This document shows, piece after piece, positions 41,706-50,293 of a DNA stretch of 64,000 bases. How positions within the stretch are numbered: the first letter of the stretch is position 1; every line of letters begins with the position of its first letter. Origin of the DNA: Paenibacillus sp. FSL R7-0337 (GTDB taxonomy: Bacteria > Bacillota > Bacilli > Paenibacillales > Paenibacillaceae); the NCBI RefSeq assembly GCF_037969875.1, contig NZ_CP150218.1, positions 3,844,001 to 3,908,000 on the forward strand. The letters run 5' to 3'. The notes under the pieces were generated by a model. The model worked only from the letters and a program-made list of their open reading frames with translations. It did no database searches and was not told the DNA's origin. The translations under genes were made by a program, and so were the position numbers.

Positions 41706-43361
41706 ATGACCTTTGGTTTCAGGACACTGGGGACAATGCTTTTGGCTCTAACACTGCTTGCAGGTACCGCCGCTATTGCCGGACAGCCGGTGAAGGCTGA
41801 GGGGGCAGCGAAGCTTTTTTATCACACCTCGGGCAGCCGGATTGTAGATTCGCAGGGGAACCCCGCCGTGTTCAACGGACTGAACTGGTTTGGCTTCGAG
41901 ACGCCGAACTATTCCCCGCACGGATTATGGTCGCGTTCTATGGATGATGTGCTCGATCAGGTCCGCGCAGAAGGGTACAACTTGATCCGCCTGCCGTTCA
42001 GTAGTCAGATGTTCGATCCGGCTTCCCAGGCAAACAGCATTGATTATGCCAAAAACCCTGACCTGGCCGGTCTGACTCCCATCGAAATTATGGATACCTT
42101 AATCGAAAAAGCCGGCCAGCGCGGCATTCAAATCTTCCTGGACCGGCACCGTCCCGATTCCGGCGGGCAATCGACGCTCTGGTATACCGCTGCTTATCCT
42201 GAATCCCGCTGGCTCAGTGACTGGGTGATGCTGGCTAACAGATATGCGAATAATCCTACGGTAATCGGTGCGGATCTGCATAATGAGCCTCACGGCACGG
42301 CAAGCTGGGGGACCGGTGACCTCAGCACAGACTGGCGGCTCGCGGCCCAGCGGGCAGGGAATGCAATCCTTGCAGTGAATCCGCACTGGCTGATCATAGT
42401 TGAAGGAATCGAGCAGAATGTGCAGGGGAATACGAGCAAGTACTGGTGGGGCGGCAACCTTACCGGGGTGCGGAATTATCCGGTAACGCTTACCGTACCG
42501 AATCAAGTGGTGTATTCTCCGCATGATTACGGTCCCGGGGTGGCGGAGCAGCCGTGGTTCAGCGATCCTGCTTTTCCGGCGAACCTGCCTGCCATATGGG
42601 ATCAGACCTGGGGTTATATCAGCAAAGAGAACATTGCCCCTCTCATCATGGGTGAATTCGGAGGCCGCAGCGTGGACACCCTCTCGGTTGAAGGCAAGTG
42701 GCAAAATGCCCTGGTCGATTACATCGGTACGAATGATCTCTACTGGACCTACTGGACACTGAACCCCAACAGCGGGGATACCGGCGGTCTGCTGCAGGAT
42801 GACTGGGCAACCTGGAACCGGCCGAAGCAGCTCATGCTGAACCGGATCATGAAGACGGTCACCTTCCCTCCTATTGAGGAGCCCGGCGGCCCCGGGACCG
42901 GACCTGTAACCGCCACTCCTCTCTACCGCAGTGATGAGACCGGCAACAACGTGGGCTCCATCCGGGCCAGTCTCCAGCTGAAGAGCACTTCCACCGTCGC
43001 CGTCCCGCTCAGTCAATTCACGATCCGTTACTGGTTCACCCAGGACGGCAGCTCCGCACATACCATGGAGATTGACTACGCCGTCGTCGGCAAAAATAAT
43101 ATCCAGACCACCATCGTCCCGCTCGCGGTTCCCTTCCCGGATGCCGATGCCTACGCTGAAATCTCCTTCAAGGATGGTGCGGGCAGCCTGGCTGCTTCCG
43201 GCTCGACCGGAGAGATCCAGTTCCGAATTCACAAAGATAATTATGCGAATTACAACCAGGCCAACGACTACTCCTTCCGGCCACTGCTGACCAGCTTCAC
43301 CGCCAATGACCGGATCACTGTGTACCATAATGGAACGCTGATCTATGGCGTAGAGCCGTAA
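41706..43361 (+). CDS. Secreted GH5 cellulase with CBM3
   Basis: 551 residues, signal peptide cleaved near residue 32. The GH5 catalytic domain spans about 35-390: LNWFGFETPN, YNLIRLPFSSQ, acid/base Glu in GADLHNEPHGTASWG, YSPHDYGP, nucleophile Glu in LIMGEFGGR, and WTYWTLNPNSGDTGG. A Pro/Gly linker (PPIEEPGGPGTGP) joins a CBM3 domain (about 400-551: SIRASLQLKSTSTVAVPLSQFTIRYWFT). It should cut internal beta-1,4-glucan bonds outside the cell. AGGAGGAAG is placed correctly. The gene ends in a strong terminator. Confidence 0.94.
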   Translation: MTFGFRTLGTMLLALTLLAGTAAIAGQPVKAEGAAKLFYHTSGSRIVDSQGNPAVFNGLNWFGFETPNYSPHGLWSRSMDDVLDQVRAEGYNLIRLPFSSQMFDPASQANSIDYAKNPDLAGLTPIEIMDTLIEKAGQRGIQIFLDRHRPDSGGQSTLWYTAAYPESRWLSDWVMLANRYANNPTVIGADLHNEPHGTASWGTGDLSTDWRLAAQRAGNAILAVNPHWLIIVEGIEQNVQGNTSKYWWGGNLTGVRNYPVTLTVPNQVVYSPHDYGPGVAEQPWFSDPAFPANLPAIWDQTWGYISKENIAPLIMGEFGGRSVDTLSVEGKWQNALVDYIGTNDLYWTYWTLNPNSGDTGGLLQDDWATWNRPKQLMLNRIMKTVTFPPIEEPGGPGTGPVTATPLYRSDETGNNVGSIRASLQLKSTSTVAVPLSQFTIRYWFTQDGSSAHTMEIDYAVVGKNNIQTTIVPLAVPFPDADAYAEISFKDGAGSLAASGSTGEIQFRIHKDNYANYNQANDYSFRPLLTSFTANDRITVYHNGTLIYGVEP

Positions 43362-43413
43362 AAAAAAACGCACGGGTATAGAGAGGTTCGCCCTCTGCCC
43401 GTGCGTTTTTTTT
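43360..43413. terminator. Strong bidirectional terminator
   Basis: CGCACGGG and CCCGTGCG form the outer stem, with an inner GAGAGG / CCCTCT hairpin; A9 on the left and T8 on the right serve the convergent cellulase and nucleotidyltransferase genes. Confidence 0.93.
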
Positions 43414-43428
43414 GATTTTCAACCCAGG

Positions 43429-44175
43429 TTACTCTGCCTGTTCCTCCAGCCTCGCCCGCATCTGTGCATAGGCCTCCGGGGTGCCGACATCCTCTACCGT
43501 GCCCTCCGTATAGTAGGCCCGCATCTCCTGACGGGAATGCAGCCATTCGGGAAAATAAGTCGGCGCATCCGGGTTGCCCCCTTCCGCCAGATAACGGGAG
43601 AACAGCGGCAGCGTAGAACGTTTGTAGATGTACAGCGCGAATACGCCAATGTTCGAGCGGGGCGCCTGCGGCTTTTCCTCCAGGGACAAGACCCTATTCT
43701 GCGCATCCAGCTCCGCCACACCGATACTGCGCAGCTCCGCCGGATCATCTACCGTCCGCACCAGAATACAGTCGGTATCCACCTTGTGAAAATAGTCCAA
43801 ATACCCCGCCAGGCCGAAGCCCAGCACATTATCGCCCGCCAGCACCAGCAGATCCTCCTGCGGCTGCTCCTGCTCCAGCACAAACTGGATATCGCCAATC
43901 GCGCCTAACCGCCCCTCGGGAGAAGAAGTGCCGTCGTTCAGGATACGAACCCGCTTGCTCCCTTGGTACTGCCCGGCCCACTGTTCAAAAGCAAGGTAGA
44001 AACGCTCATTCGTCACCACAAGAATCTCCGAAATCTCCTCCAGCACCTCCAGCCGCGCGGCCAGCAGATCCAGAATCGTCCGGCTTCCCTGCACCGGCAG
44101 CAGCGGCTTCGGGGTGTCTAGCGTTAACGGATACAGACGGGTGGCATACCCCGCAGCCAAGATTAATGCGATCAT
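43429..44175 (-). CDS. Sugar-nucleotide-type nucleotidyltransferase
   Basis: 248 residues from ATG 44175, which overlaps the TetR stop by four bases. The start MIALILAAGYATRLYPLTLDTPKPLLPV is the canonical GxGTRLxPLT-like site, with Tyr-Ala in place of the usual second Gly-Thr. LLVLAGDNVLGF supplies the metal-binding Asp; EEKPQAPRSN and EDVGTPEAYAQM are typical later blocks. It makes an NDP-sugar or related activated headgroup; the sugar cannot be assigned. Co-transcription with a TetR gene is unusual. Confidence 0.88.
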   Translation of the reverse strand: MIALILAAGYATRLYPLTLDTPKPLLPVQGSRTILDLLAARLEVLEEISEILVVTNERFYLAFEQWAGQYQGSKRVRILNDGTSSPEGRLGAIGDIQFVLEQEQPQEDLLVLAGDNVLGFGLAGYLDYFHKVDTDCILVRTVDDPAELRSIGVAELDAQNRVLSLEEKPQAPRSNIGVFALYIYKRSTLPLFSRYLAEGGNPDAPTYFPEWLHSRQEMRAYYTEGTVEDVGTPEAYAQMRARLEEQAE

Positions 44176-44867
44176 CCTCGATCCGCTCCTCTGTCTGGTG
44201 TGGATGCTGCGAATAAGGCTCTGGACAGCAGCTCCATCGTTTGCCTGTATACAGTATGGGCGGCTACGGCATCTCCAAGGAACCCGCCCATGTATAGGTG
44301 GATTACACCATGCAGCGAGGACCATATGGCGGCGACAAGAGCCCCGGTCTCTTCCTTGTCCGAAATAAGCCCCTGCTGCTGGGCGGTAATGATTAGAACC
44401 TGTAGTCGGCGTATGGCGGTCAACGTTCCCTGCATACTCTCCGCATCCGGCTTGAACTCGGCAAAAGCCCCTCCGAACATCAGCTTGTAGTAGCTGCTGT
44501 AATCCTGTCCGAACTGCCAGAAGGCTTCGCCCAGTTCCAGCAGATGCTGCTGCAGGTCAGCATGCGGCGGCACCTCTTCAAACCGCAGGGCCAGCAGCTT
44601 ACAACCTTCAAGATATAACTGCTGGGCCAGCCCCTCTTTATTAACAAATAGACTATAGATAATTTTGGTGGAACAGCCCATTCTTTGCGATACTCTGCGT
44701 ACAGTGACGGCCTCCGGCCCCTCTTCCTGCAGAATGGCCGCGGCCGCATCCACCACAAGCTTACGGAGATTCTCCGTATTTTGCAGGCGGGCTTCCTGAT
44801 AGGTCTTCAGTGTCCGGCCCGTGGATGGCGAGGACTTGTCTTCGTTATGGATAGGAATCACCTTCAT
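44172..44867 (-). CDS. TetR-family transcriptional regulator
   Basis: 231 residues from ATG 44867; a TTG ten codons upstream is possible, and neither has a clear ribosome binding site. The HTH is LRKLVVDAAAAILQEEGPEAVTVRRVSQRMGCSTKIIYSLFVNKEGL (about 35-80). The C-terminal domain fits the TetR WHG-type group (SSLHGVIHLYMGG). It is divergent from an SDR/SMP-30-like operon whose start region carries a palindromic operator, so that operon is the likely target. Confidence 0.9.
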   Translation of the reverse strand: MKVIPIHNEDKSSPSTGRTLKTYQEARLQNTENLRKLVVDAAAAILQEEGPEAVTVRRVSQRMGCSTKIIYSLFVNKEGLAQQLYLEGCKLLALRFEEVPPHADLQQHLLELGEAFWQFGQDYSSYYKLMFGGAFAEFKPDAESMQGTLTAIRRLQVLIITAQQQGLISDKEETGALVAAIWSSLHGVIHLYMGGFLGDAVAAHTVYRQTMELLSRALFAASTPDRGADRG

Positions 44868-44973
44868 TCGGTTATCAATGTTATTGACCAGCAACAAGGT
44901 TGCCGGGTTCTAACAGGAATTCTAAACATTCGCACCTAGGATGTCAATTGAACCCTTACGTGAAAAAATTAGA

Positions 44974-45027
44974 TTGACACACGTGTGATGTTTTGGTTAC
45001 TATGATTCACATAGGTAACGTTGTTAC
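44974..45027 (+). promoter_or_regulatory. Promoter and TetR operator of the SDR operon
   Basis: -35 TTGACA (44974-44979) and -10 TACTAT (44998-45003), 18 bp apart. GGTAAC-GTT-GTTACC (45013-45027) is a perfect 6-bp-arm palindrome at the expected start site, the usual place for a TetR repressor. Confidence 0.8.
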
Positions 45028-45062
45028 CAAAACAAAACGTTGATTCAGAAGGAGAAGTAAAA

Positions 45063-45863
45063 ATGAATATTAAAGGGAAATGGTCATTGGTCACCGGAGC
45101 CTCTTCGGGAATCGGAGAACAGTTTGCAAGACAATTAGCCAAGGAGGGCAGTCATCTGGTGCTTGTAGCCAGATCCAAAGTCAAACTGGATGCACTCGCA
45201 GCCGAATTGACCCGAAGCCATGGAATTCAGTGCCGGGTGATTCCCAAGGACCTATCGCTCGAAGGCGCTGCCGGAGAGCTGTACCAGCAATGCCAGCAGC
45301 TTGGCCTGAATATCGATCTGCTGGTGAACAATGCGGGTTTTGCCACCCATGGCCTGTTCGAGCAGGTCTCCGGCGAGCGCCAGCATGAAGAGGTCATGCT
45401 CAACGTAGCCGCTGTAGTCGATATGACGCATCTCTTCCTTCCCGGAATGCTCCACAGAGGAGCAGGCGCTGTGATCAATGTATCGTCTACCGCAGGCTTT
45501 CAGCCGCTGCCTTATATGGCCGTCTATGGGGCGACCAAAGCTTTTGTCTTGTCCTTCACCGATGCCCTCTACTGGGAGAATCGTGATCGCGGCGTCCAAT
45601 TCTTCGCCCTGTGTCCAGGCTCGACGGAGACCAATTTCTTCAACGTGGTGGGCACGGAGGATGCCTCTGTCGGCGGCGCGAAGGACTCACCGGAGCGGGT
45701 AGTGGCCCTTACACTGCGCGCTATGGCCAGAGGAAAACAGTACGTTGTTCCGGGGCTCCGCAATTACCTGAGTGCCCAGATTACCCGGTTCATGACCCGC
45801 AGACAAAGCCTGCGCTTGGTCGGTGGTATGCTTCGCCCTACAAACCCTAAGGAGAATGTGTAA
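45063..45863 (+). CDS. Short-chain dehydrogenase/reductase
   Basis: 266 residues from ATG 45063 (AGAAGGAGAAGT upstream). The cofactor motif is TGASSGIGEQFARQLAK, then NNAGFATHG and the catalytic INVSSTAGFQ...YGATKAF with Ser, Tyr and Lys in normal places. ARSK after the second strand suggests NADP(H). The stop shares a base with the next start (TAATG). Class fits acyl or ketone reductases of the DltE-type SDR group; substrate unknown. Confidence 0.92.
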   Translation: MNIKGKWSLVTGASSGIGEQFARQLAKEGSHLVLVARSKVKLDALAAELTRSHGIQCRVIPKDLSLEGAAGELYQQCQQLGLNIDLLVNNAGFATHGLFEQVSGERQHEEVMLNVAAVVDMTHLFLPGMLHRGAGAVINVSSTAGFQPLPYMAVYGATKAFVLSFTDALYWENRDRGVQFFALCPGSTETNFFNVVGTEDASVGGAKDSPERVVALTLRAMARGKQYVVPGLRNYLSAQITRFMTRRQSLRLVGGMLRPTNPKENV

Positions 45864-46996
45864 TGTCTACAGAAACTAATCAACGCAAACGGTCCGCCGG
45901 TAAGCATATCCGCAGATGGAGCTTGATCCTGCTCGGAATAATCGTGCTGGGAATCGCCGGATTCCTGCTGATGCCAGCCCCGGTAGAGCCTGCCGTATGG
46001 TCTGCACCTGCCGCCCCTTCTTTTGAGCAGGAGGGCCCTTGGAAAGAGAACAGCAAGCTTAGCTCCGCAGAGCTTGTGACAGATCGCGCGAAGTTCCCGG
46101 AATTTATCACTTTTGATGCTGCGGGGCTGCTGTACACGGGCGACTCTGACGGCAAAATATACAGAGTAGCCTTCGATGCGGAAGGTAAGGCGCAGCCAGC
46201 CGAAGTGTTCGCCGATACCCAGGGAACACCTAACGGGCTGAAATTCGATGCTGCCGGAAATTTGATTGTGGCGGATATTCAGAAGGGACTGCTGTCGATT
46301 GACAAGGATGGGAAGATTGAAGTATTGGCCACTGAAGTGGACGGAGGGCCGATCTATCTGGCGAACGAGCTGGACATCGCGCAGGACGGAATGATCTATT
46401 TCTCCGATACCTCTAACTACGGCAAGGTCATGTTCAAAGAGATCGCCGAGAACAAACCGCATGGACGGTTGTTGAGATATGATCCGCAGACCCGGCAGAC
46501 CACCGTTCTGCTGAAGGATTTATATTTTGCCAATGGGGTCGCATTGTCTGCTGAAGAAGATTTCGTGCTTGTTGCTGAATCGTACCATTACCAGCTGACC
46601 CGATACTGGCTGAAGGGGCCCAAGCAAGGCACCTCGGATATTTTCGCGGAGAATCTGGCAGGGTTCCCGGACAATATCACTCGCGACGCTCAGGGACATT
46701 TCTGGGTAGGAGTATTCACAACCCGTCTGGCTTTTGCCGATTACATGCATAGTCATCCCTGGGTAGCAGCGACGATGTCCAAGGTGCCACAGTCCCTGTT
46801 AAATGGAGCAAGTGCCCCGGTGAAGCACGGACTTGTCGCAGAATACGGCCCCGAAGGCGAGCTTGTGAGCAGCTGGCATGATCCGGAAGGGACCTTGTAC
46901 GGGATCACCACTGCCGTAAGCCAGGGAGGATATTTATATCTCGGAACGGCACCGGGCGGAAGCCAAGGGGTTCACCGGGTGCTTTTGAAACCGTAA
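45863..46996 (+). CDS. Membrane-anchored SMP-30/strictosidine-synthase-like beta-propeller
   Basis: 377 residues. One N-terminal TM helix (about 20-37) anchors the protein with the propeller outside. The six-bladed propeller has typical blades: LYTGDSDGKIYRVAFDAEG, GTPNGLKFDAAGNLIVADIQKGLLSID, ANELDIAQDGMIYFSDTSNYGK, GHFWVGVFTTR. The order and the FSDTS and PDNI motifs resemble strictosidine-synthase/APMAP lactonases. It is translationally coupled to the SDR, so the two may act on one lactone or ketone compound. Reaction not proven. Confidence 0.87.
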   Translation: MSTETNQRKRSAGKHIRRWSLILLGIIVLGIAGFLLMPAPVEPAVWSAPAAPSFEQEGPWKENSKLSSAELVTDRAKFPEFITFDAAGLLYTGDSDGKIYRVAFDAEGKAQPAEVFADTQGTPNGLKFDAAGNLIVADIQKGLLSIDKDGKIEVLATEVDGGPIYLANELDIAQDGMIYFSDTSNYGKVMFKEIAENKPHGRLLRYDPQTRQTTVLLKDLYFANGVALSAEEDFVLVAESYHYQLTRYWLKGPKQGTSDIFAENLAGFPDNITRDAQGHFWVGVFTTRLAFADYMHSHPWVAATMSKVPQSLLNGASAPVKHGLVAEYGPEGELVSSWHDPEGTLYGITTAVSQGGYLYLGTAPGGSQGVHRVLLKP

Positions 46997-47019
46997 GATT
47001 GTTACATTGAGGCAACCCA

Positions 47020-47055
47020 AACAGCAGCCCACTCCGGCAGGAGGGGCTGCTGTTG
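47020..47055 (+). terminator. Hairpin after the SDR operon
   Basis: AACAGCAGCCC and GGGCTGCTGTT make a perfect 11-bp stem with a 13-nt loop; only a short T-rich stretch follows. Confidence 0.6.
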
Positions 47056-47102
47056 CAGTTGGAGCTGGGCGTATGATTGTTGCGGAGCTTATCCTCCCCC
47101 CG

Positions 47103-47474
47103 CTACACGCGCGGTCGGTATGCTATGCCGTCGATCTGGACCTTAAGTCCATCCGGACCGCCCACATGCGCGAACTCGGTGGAGATCGTTTTGCGGGCAG
47201 GGTACTTGCCTTGGAATCTGCGCTTGAATACCTCTTCCATAACCGGAATCTCCCACACATCCCGCAGCAGAATGTCCACTTTCACCACATCTGTGAGTGT
47301 AAGTCCCACCTGTCCGAGACGATCACTCATATCATTCAGCGCACCTTCCACCTGCTCTTCCACCGTTCCGCCCACATTGCCCACACAGAAGCTCAGGAAA
47401 ATAAAATCCCCCGCCTCTACTAAACCGGAGTATGCATACTCCTCATTCACATCATGTCTGGTGATCCCGCCCAT
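47103..47474 (-). CDS. RidA (YjgF/YER057c/UK114) family protein
   Basis: 123 residues from ATG 47474 (AAGGGGACAAG upstream); the longer frame begins in likely promoter sequence. The trimeric chorismate-mutase-like fold is indicated by YAYSGLVEAGDFIFLSFCVGN, TVEEQVEGALNDMSDRLGQVGLTLTDVVKVDILLRDV and RFQGKYPARKTIST. The catalytic Arg of imine deaminases is expected in YPARKT, and is present. The C-terminal strand differs from the classical IEIEAIA block. Probably hydrolyses reactive enamines/imines or is a divergent subfamily. Confidence 0.85.
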   Translation of the reverse strand: MGGITRHDVNEEYAYSGLVEAGDFIFLSFCVGNVGGTVEEQVEGALNDMSDRLGQVGLTLTDVVKVDILLRDVWEIPVMEEVFKRRFQGKYPARKTISTEFAHVGGPDGLKVQIDGIAYRPRV

Positions 47475-47598
47475 ACTGGTTCTTGTCCCCTTGTCGCCTG
47501 AGATAAACCCAGTATAGCAGGAAAAAATAGACATCTGTATGCAAAAAGTCTTACATTATCATATATAACTGAGAAATACTTATGAATGGAGGAGAACC

Positions 47599-47802
47599 AT
47601 GAAACGATTCCTAAAATCAAAGTCTTTTCTGATTACATCCATCCTGTTCAGCTTTCTTTTCATTATGAATATCATATCGCCGCCTGACAGTACGGGAATG
47701 GACATTGCACTCAGTATTCTCAAATCTGTATTGGCTGGTGTAATAAGCGGCTTTATTATTGGCGGCATTCTCTTTCTTTTACTGAAAAAGAAGTCCATCT
47801 GA
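47599..47802 (+). CDS. Small two-TM membrane protein
   Basis: 67 residues with two hydrophobic helices (about 9-28 and 38-62) and a C-terminal KKKSI. ATGGAGGAGAACC is a strong ribosome binding site. No family recognised. Low GC relative to neighbours. Confidence 0.7.
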   Translation: MKRFLKSKSFLITSILFSFLFIMNIISPPDSTGMDIALSILKSVLAGVISGFIIGGILFLLLKKKSI

Positions 47803-47821
47803 CCTTAGACTTCCACACACG

Positions 47822-48035
47822 GTGTTTCAGGAAGCTTCAAAACAACCTGCTCCAGACATGCTGTCAATATCTAACTTGGATGATGCGTACATAGGAGCAG
47901 TTGAGCGTGGAGAGCGGAATTTTTCAATCGGGAAGTGCTGGCTACCCTGGATAGCTCCGAAAAAAAAGATGCCCGATGAATCCAAACCCAAAAGGATGCC
48001 GCTTAGTAAACTGAAATCGGTTTTGAGAAAAGAGG
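47822..48035 (+). pseudogene. Decayed remnant of an XRE-type HTH regulator
   Basis: One frame contains DDAYIGAVERGERNFSIGK at about 47879-47935, which reads like the recognition-helix region of XRE regulators (typically T/YIGxVERGxRNxS). No intact upstream HTH half, no start with a ribosome binding site, and the next residues lose the pattern. The stretch is AT-rich and lies between two small membrane proteins, suggesting debris from a mobile or toxin-antitoxin unit. Confidence 0.35.
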
Positions 48036-48041
48036 AGTATT

Positions 48042-48278
48042 ATGGGCTCTCCGAGTGGAATGATTATTTTCTCAGCAATATCAACTGTATTTTTGGTTGT
48101 ATGGGTTATCGGAGCTCTGTTAATAGCAATATTCCCCTTTAAGTCTTGGGAGCTTCTGCAAGGATGGAAGACACGCAGAGAGCCATCCTCCTCCTATTTT
48201 ATAATGGTAAGAGTACTGGCAATTATTATGTTTATCATTGGTATTGCTCTACTTTCCTTAAACTTATTTCACAATTAA
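48042..48278 (+). CDS. Small two-TM membrane protein (DUF6199-like)
   Basis: 78 residues with two TM helices (about 8-30 and 52-74) and a WELLQGWKTRREPSSSYF loop between them, which is the conserved part of the small DUF6199 proteins of Bacillales. AGAGGAGTATT is a good ribosome binding site. Function unknown. Confidence 0.7.
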   Translation: MGSPSGMIIFSAISTVFLVVWVIGALLIAIFPFKSWELLQGWKTRREPSSSYFIMVRVLAIIMFIIGIALLSLNLFHN

Positions 48279-48324
48279 TAAAGAACAGGACTGCCCATAT
48301 ACAGGCAGCCCCGTCTGATTCGTC

Positions 48325-50055
48325 CTAATCCAGCTCCGCGCGCGAGAACAGATCGCGGATGAGCGCGTCATCCTCACAGGCCCGCTTGAAGGCAGTGGCG
48401 AACTTGACCAGTGCCTCACCGTCAGAGGAATAGGCGCAGAACATACCGGCCTCCGGATCGAAGCGGACAATTCCGGATAGCTCAGGCATCTGCTCCTCCA
48501 GGAAGACCGCAGCCAGAGAGGCCCAATCATATCCGTTGCCCTCGAAGCCCTCGTCTTCCCGTGCGGCGAATACCTCCGTCTTATAGCTTCCTGCATTCAG
48601 AATCACGGACTTGCCGCCGTTATCCTGCTCCACGATAATAAAAGGCTTCAGATCCGCAGCTCCCGCCGATTCCGCCTCCTTCAGCTTCTTCAATAACTGT
48701 TCCTTTGCCTCATCCGTGAACCGGAGCGTCCCGTTCGTCTTCACGATCATGTCTTGGCGGACACGGTCGTCCAGCCAGTCCGTGATGAAGCCCGGGGCAT
48801 ATCCGCCAGTGCTGAATTCACCGCCGAACGCGATCATTTTGGAATACACCTCAAGATATTGGTCACGGCTCGTATTCGGGTAGACGCGGGTATAGAGCCA
48901 GAATTGCAGATCATACATCAAGGTGGACCGCTCGTCCGCATGAAGAGAGAAATGGCCCTTCTCCTCCACAATGGCGGTGCAGATCCTGCGGATAATGCCC
49001 TCTATATCGTCCACTTCCGTAACCTTGTCGCACAGCTCCTGCAGCAGCGGTGAGAACGCACCGGACGCCACTGTCTTCAGGTCATCCTCCTTATCCTCTT
49101 CCGAGGTATCAAACACCTCATCGTTCACCAGCCCACGGATAAAGGTCTCGAAGTCAGGGGCCAGGAACGTAATCTCATAGTTGCCCTCCTGATCCACATG
49201 AATCACCTCAGGTTCACCCTCCGGCCCGCAGTGGCGGTAATCCAGCATGATGACATCATGTCCGGCAGAAGGACAGTCTCCGAAGACCACGCCAATATCG
49301 GGGTAACCCCACTCCTCAATCATGAAGCGGCTTCCCAGGTCTCCGCAGAGGGAGTAGCTTTTGTCACGGCCGATTCCGGCTATTCCCGAGATAGCAACAT
49401 GATCCTCAGCCCAGGATGTAGATTCAGTCACCGGGAAACAGGTATTGCGGGGAATCCCCCCGTTATGCTGCTTCATCATGGCGATGTAAGAGGCCGGCAG
49501 CTTATAGCCCAGCTCTTCCTCCACAGAAACAATCAGCTCATCACTGGGCAGCGGGGACACGTACGACTTCAGGGCATAATCGCTGTCTTCCCAGAAATCG
49601 GCACAAAAATCAAGGAAAGACCCTAGGTCTCTGCCGCCGCTCTCTCTGAGTAATTTAGCATTATGTATCGCTTCGGCACGCCTGGCCTGCTCTCTGGCCT
49701 CACGCTGCGCGCCTTCCCGGCTGTACTCCAGCATGTTCTGGATATCTCCGTCTCCCGGCTCCAGTTCATCTGCACGTGCAAACGCTTGGACCGCCTGCTC
49801 GTACTGATTCAGATAATAGTAGGAGTACCCTGCGCGAAAATGCCAAAGCGAATCCTCTTTGCCTTCCTCTGCAATGCTGAGCAGCAGCTCCAGCGCTTTG
49901 TCGTAATCTCCCAGGTTGTTATAAGCTCTGCCCAATTGGCTGATACATTCATAATCTCTTGCCTCTGGTGGAATCTCCAGAAGACGGTCCACAATCTGCT
50001 GATATTCATTCTTGTCATGCCAACGCTTCACTTGTGCAAGCAATACCTTATCCAT
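48325..50055 (-). CDS. Composite immunity-like protein: TPR - SMI1/KNR4 - unknown domain - Imm51
   Basis: 576 residues from ATG 50055 (AGGGAGGCTACAGGG upstream). Residues 1-110 are TPR repeats (ISQLGRAYNNLGDYDKALELLL; WHFRAGYSYYYLNQYEQAVQAFARADEL). Residues about 150-320 are an SMI1/KNR4 domain (VSVEEELGYKLPASYIAMMKQHNGG; IGVVFGDCPSAGHDVIMLDYR). Residues about 330-450 are an unrecognised helical domain (SRDQYLEVYSKMIAFGGEFST). The last 110 residues match Imm51 (FEGNGYDWASLAAVFLEEQM; IRFDPEAGMFCAYSSDGEAL). SMI1 and Imm51 are known as immunity proteins of polymorphic toxin systems. No toxin gene is adjacent. The N-terminus is homologous to the TPR protein at 59800-60279. Confidence 0.82.
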   Translation of the reverse strand: MDKVLLAQVKRWHDKNEYQQIVDRLLEIPPEARDYECISQLGRAYNNLGDYDKALELLLSIAEEGKEDSLWHFRAGYSYYYLNQYEQAVQAFARADELEPGDGDIQNMLEYSREGAQREAREQARRAEAIHNAKLLRESGGRDLGSFLDFCADFWEDSDYALKSYVSPLPSDELIVSVEEELGYKLPASYIAMMKQHNGGIPRNTCFPVTESTSWAEDHVAISGIAGIGRDKSYSLCGDLGSRFMIEEWGYPDIGVVFGDCPSAGHDVIMLDYRHCGPEGEPEVIHVDQEGNYEITFLAPDFETFIRGLVNDEVFDTSEEDKEDDLKTVASGAFSPLLQELCDKVTEVDDIEGIIRRICTAIVEEKGHFSLHADERSTLMYDLQFWLYTRVYPNTSRDQYLEVYSKMIAFGGEFSTGGYAPGFITDWLDDRVRQDMIVKTNGTLRFTDEAKEQLLKKLKEAESAGAADLKPFIIVEQDNGGKSVILNAGSYKTEVFAAREDEGFEGNGYDWASLAAVFLEEQMPELSGIVRFDPEAGMFCAYSSDGEALVKFATAFKRACEDDALIRDLFSRAELD

Positions 50056-50218
50056 CCCTGTAGCCTCCCTGTTTGGACACTGTAAAGCAAGCCCGTTCCC
50101 ACATTCCGCAGATGCGCTTGCCGTCAGTTCATTCACTATTACCCATTCACCGGAAAATCAGAAAATAAAACAGGCGCCCAGCTCAAAATAACCCCACAAC
50201 ATATAAACGATTCTATAC

Positions 50219-50263
50219 CAAAAAGAGGCTGCCCCTGCCTATATCCGGCATCTGGACAGCTCC
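50219..50263 (-). terminator. Terminator of the SRPBCC gene
   Basis: On the minus strand GAGCTGTCC...GGGGCAGCCTC forms an interrupted stem followed by TTTTTGG. Confidence 0.75.
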
Positions 50264-50293
50264 TATAATATCTTTCATATCCATTCCGGCAAT

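Noticed and set aside
42099..43373. 424-codon minus-strand ORF opposite the GH5 gene
   Set aside because: The plus strand encodes a full signal peptide-GH5-CBM3 protein; the antisense frame has no recognisable domain.
50055..50136. N-terminal extension of the TPR-immunity protein to 50136
   Set aside because: The extra 27 residues are unlike TPR N-termini, and a strong ribosome binding site precedes the ATG at 50055.
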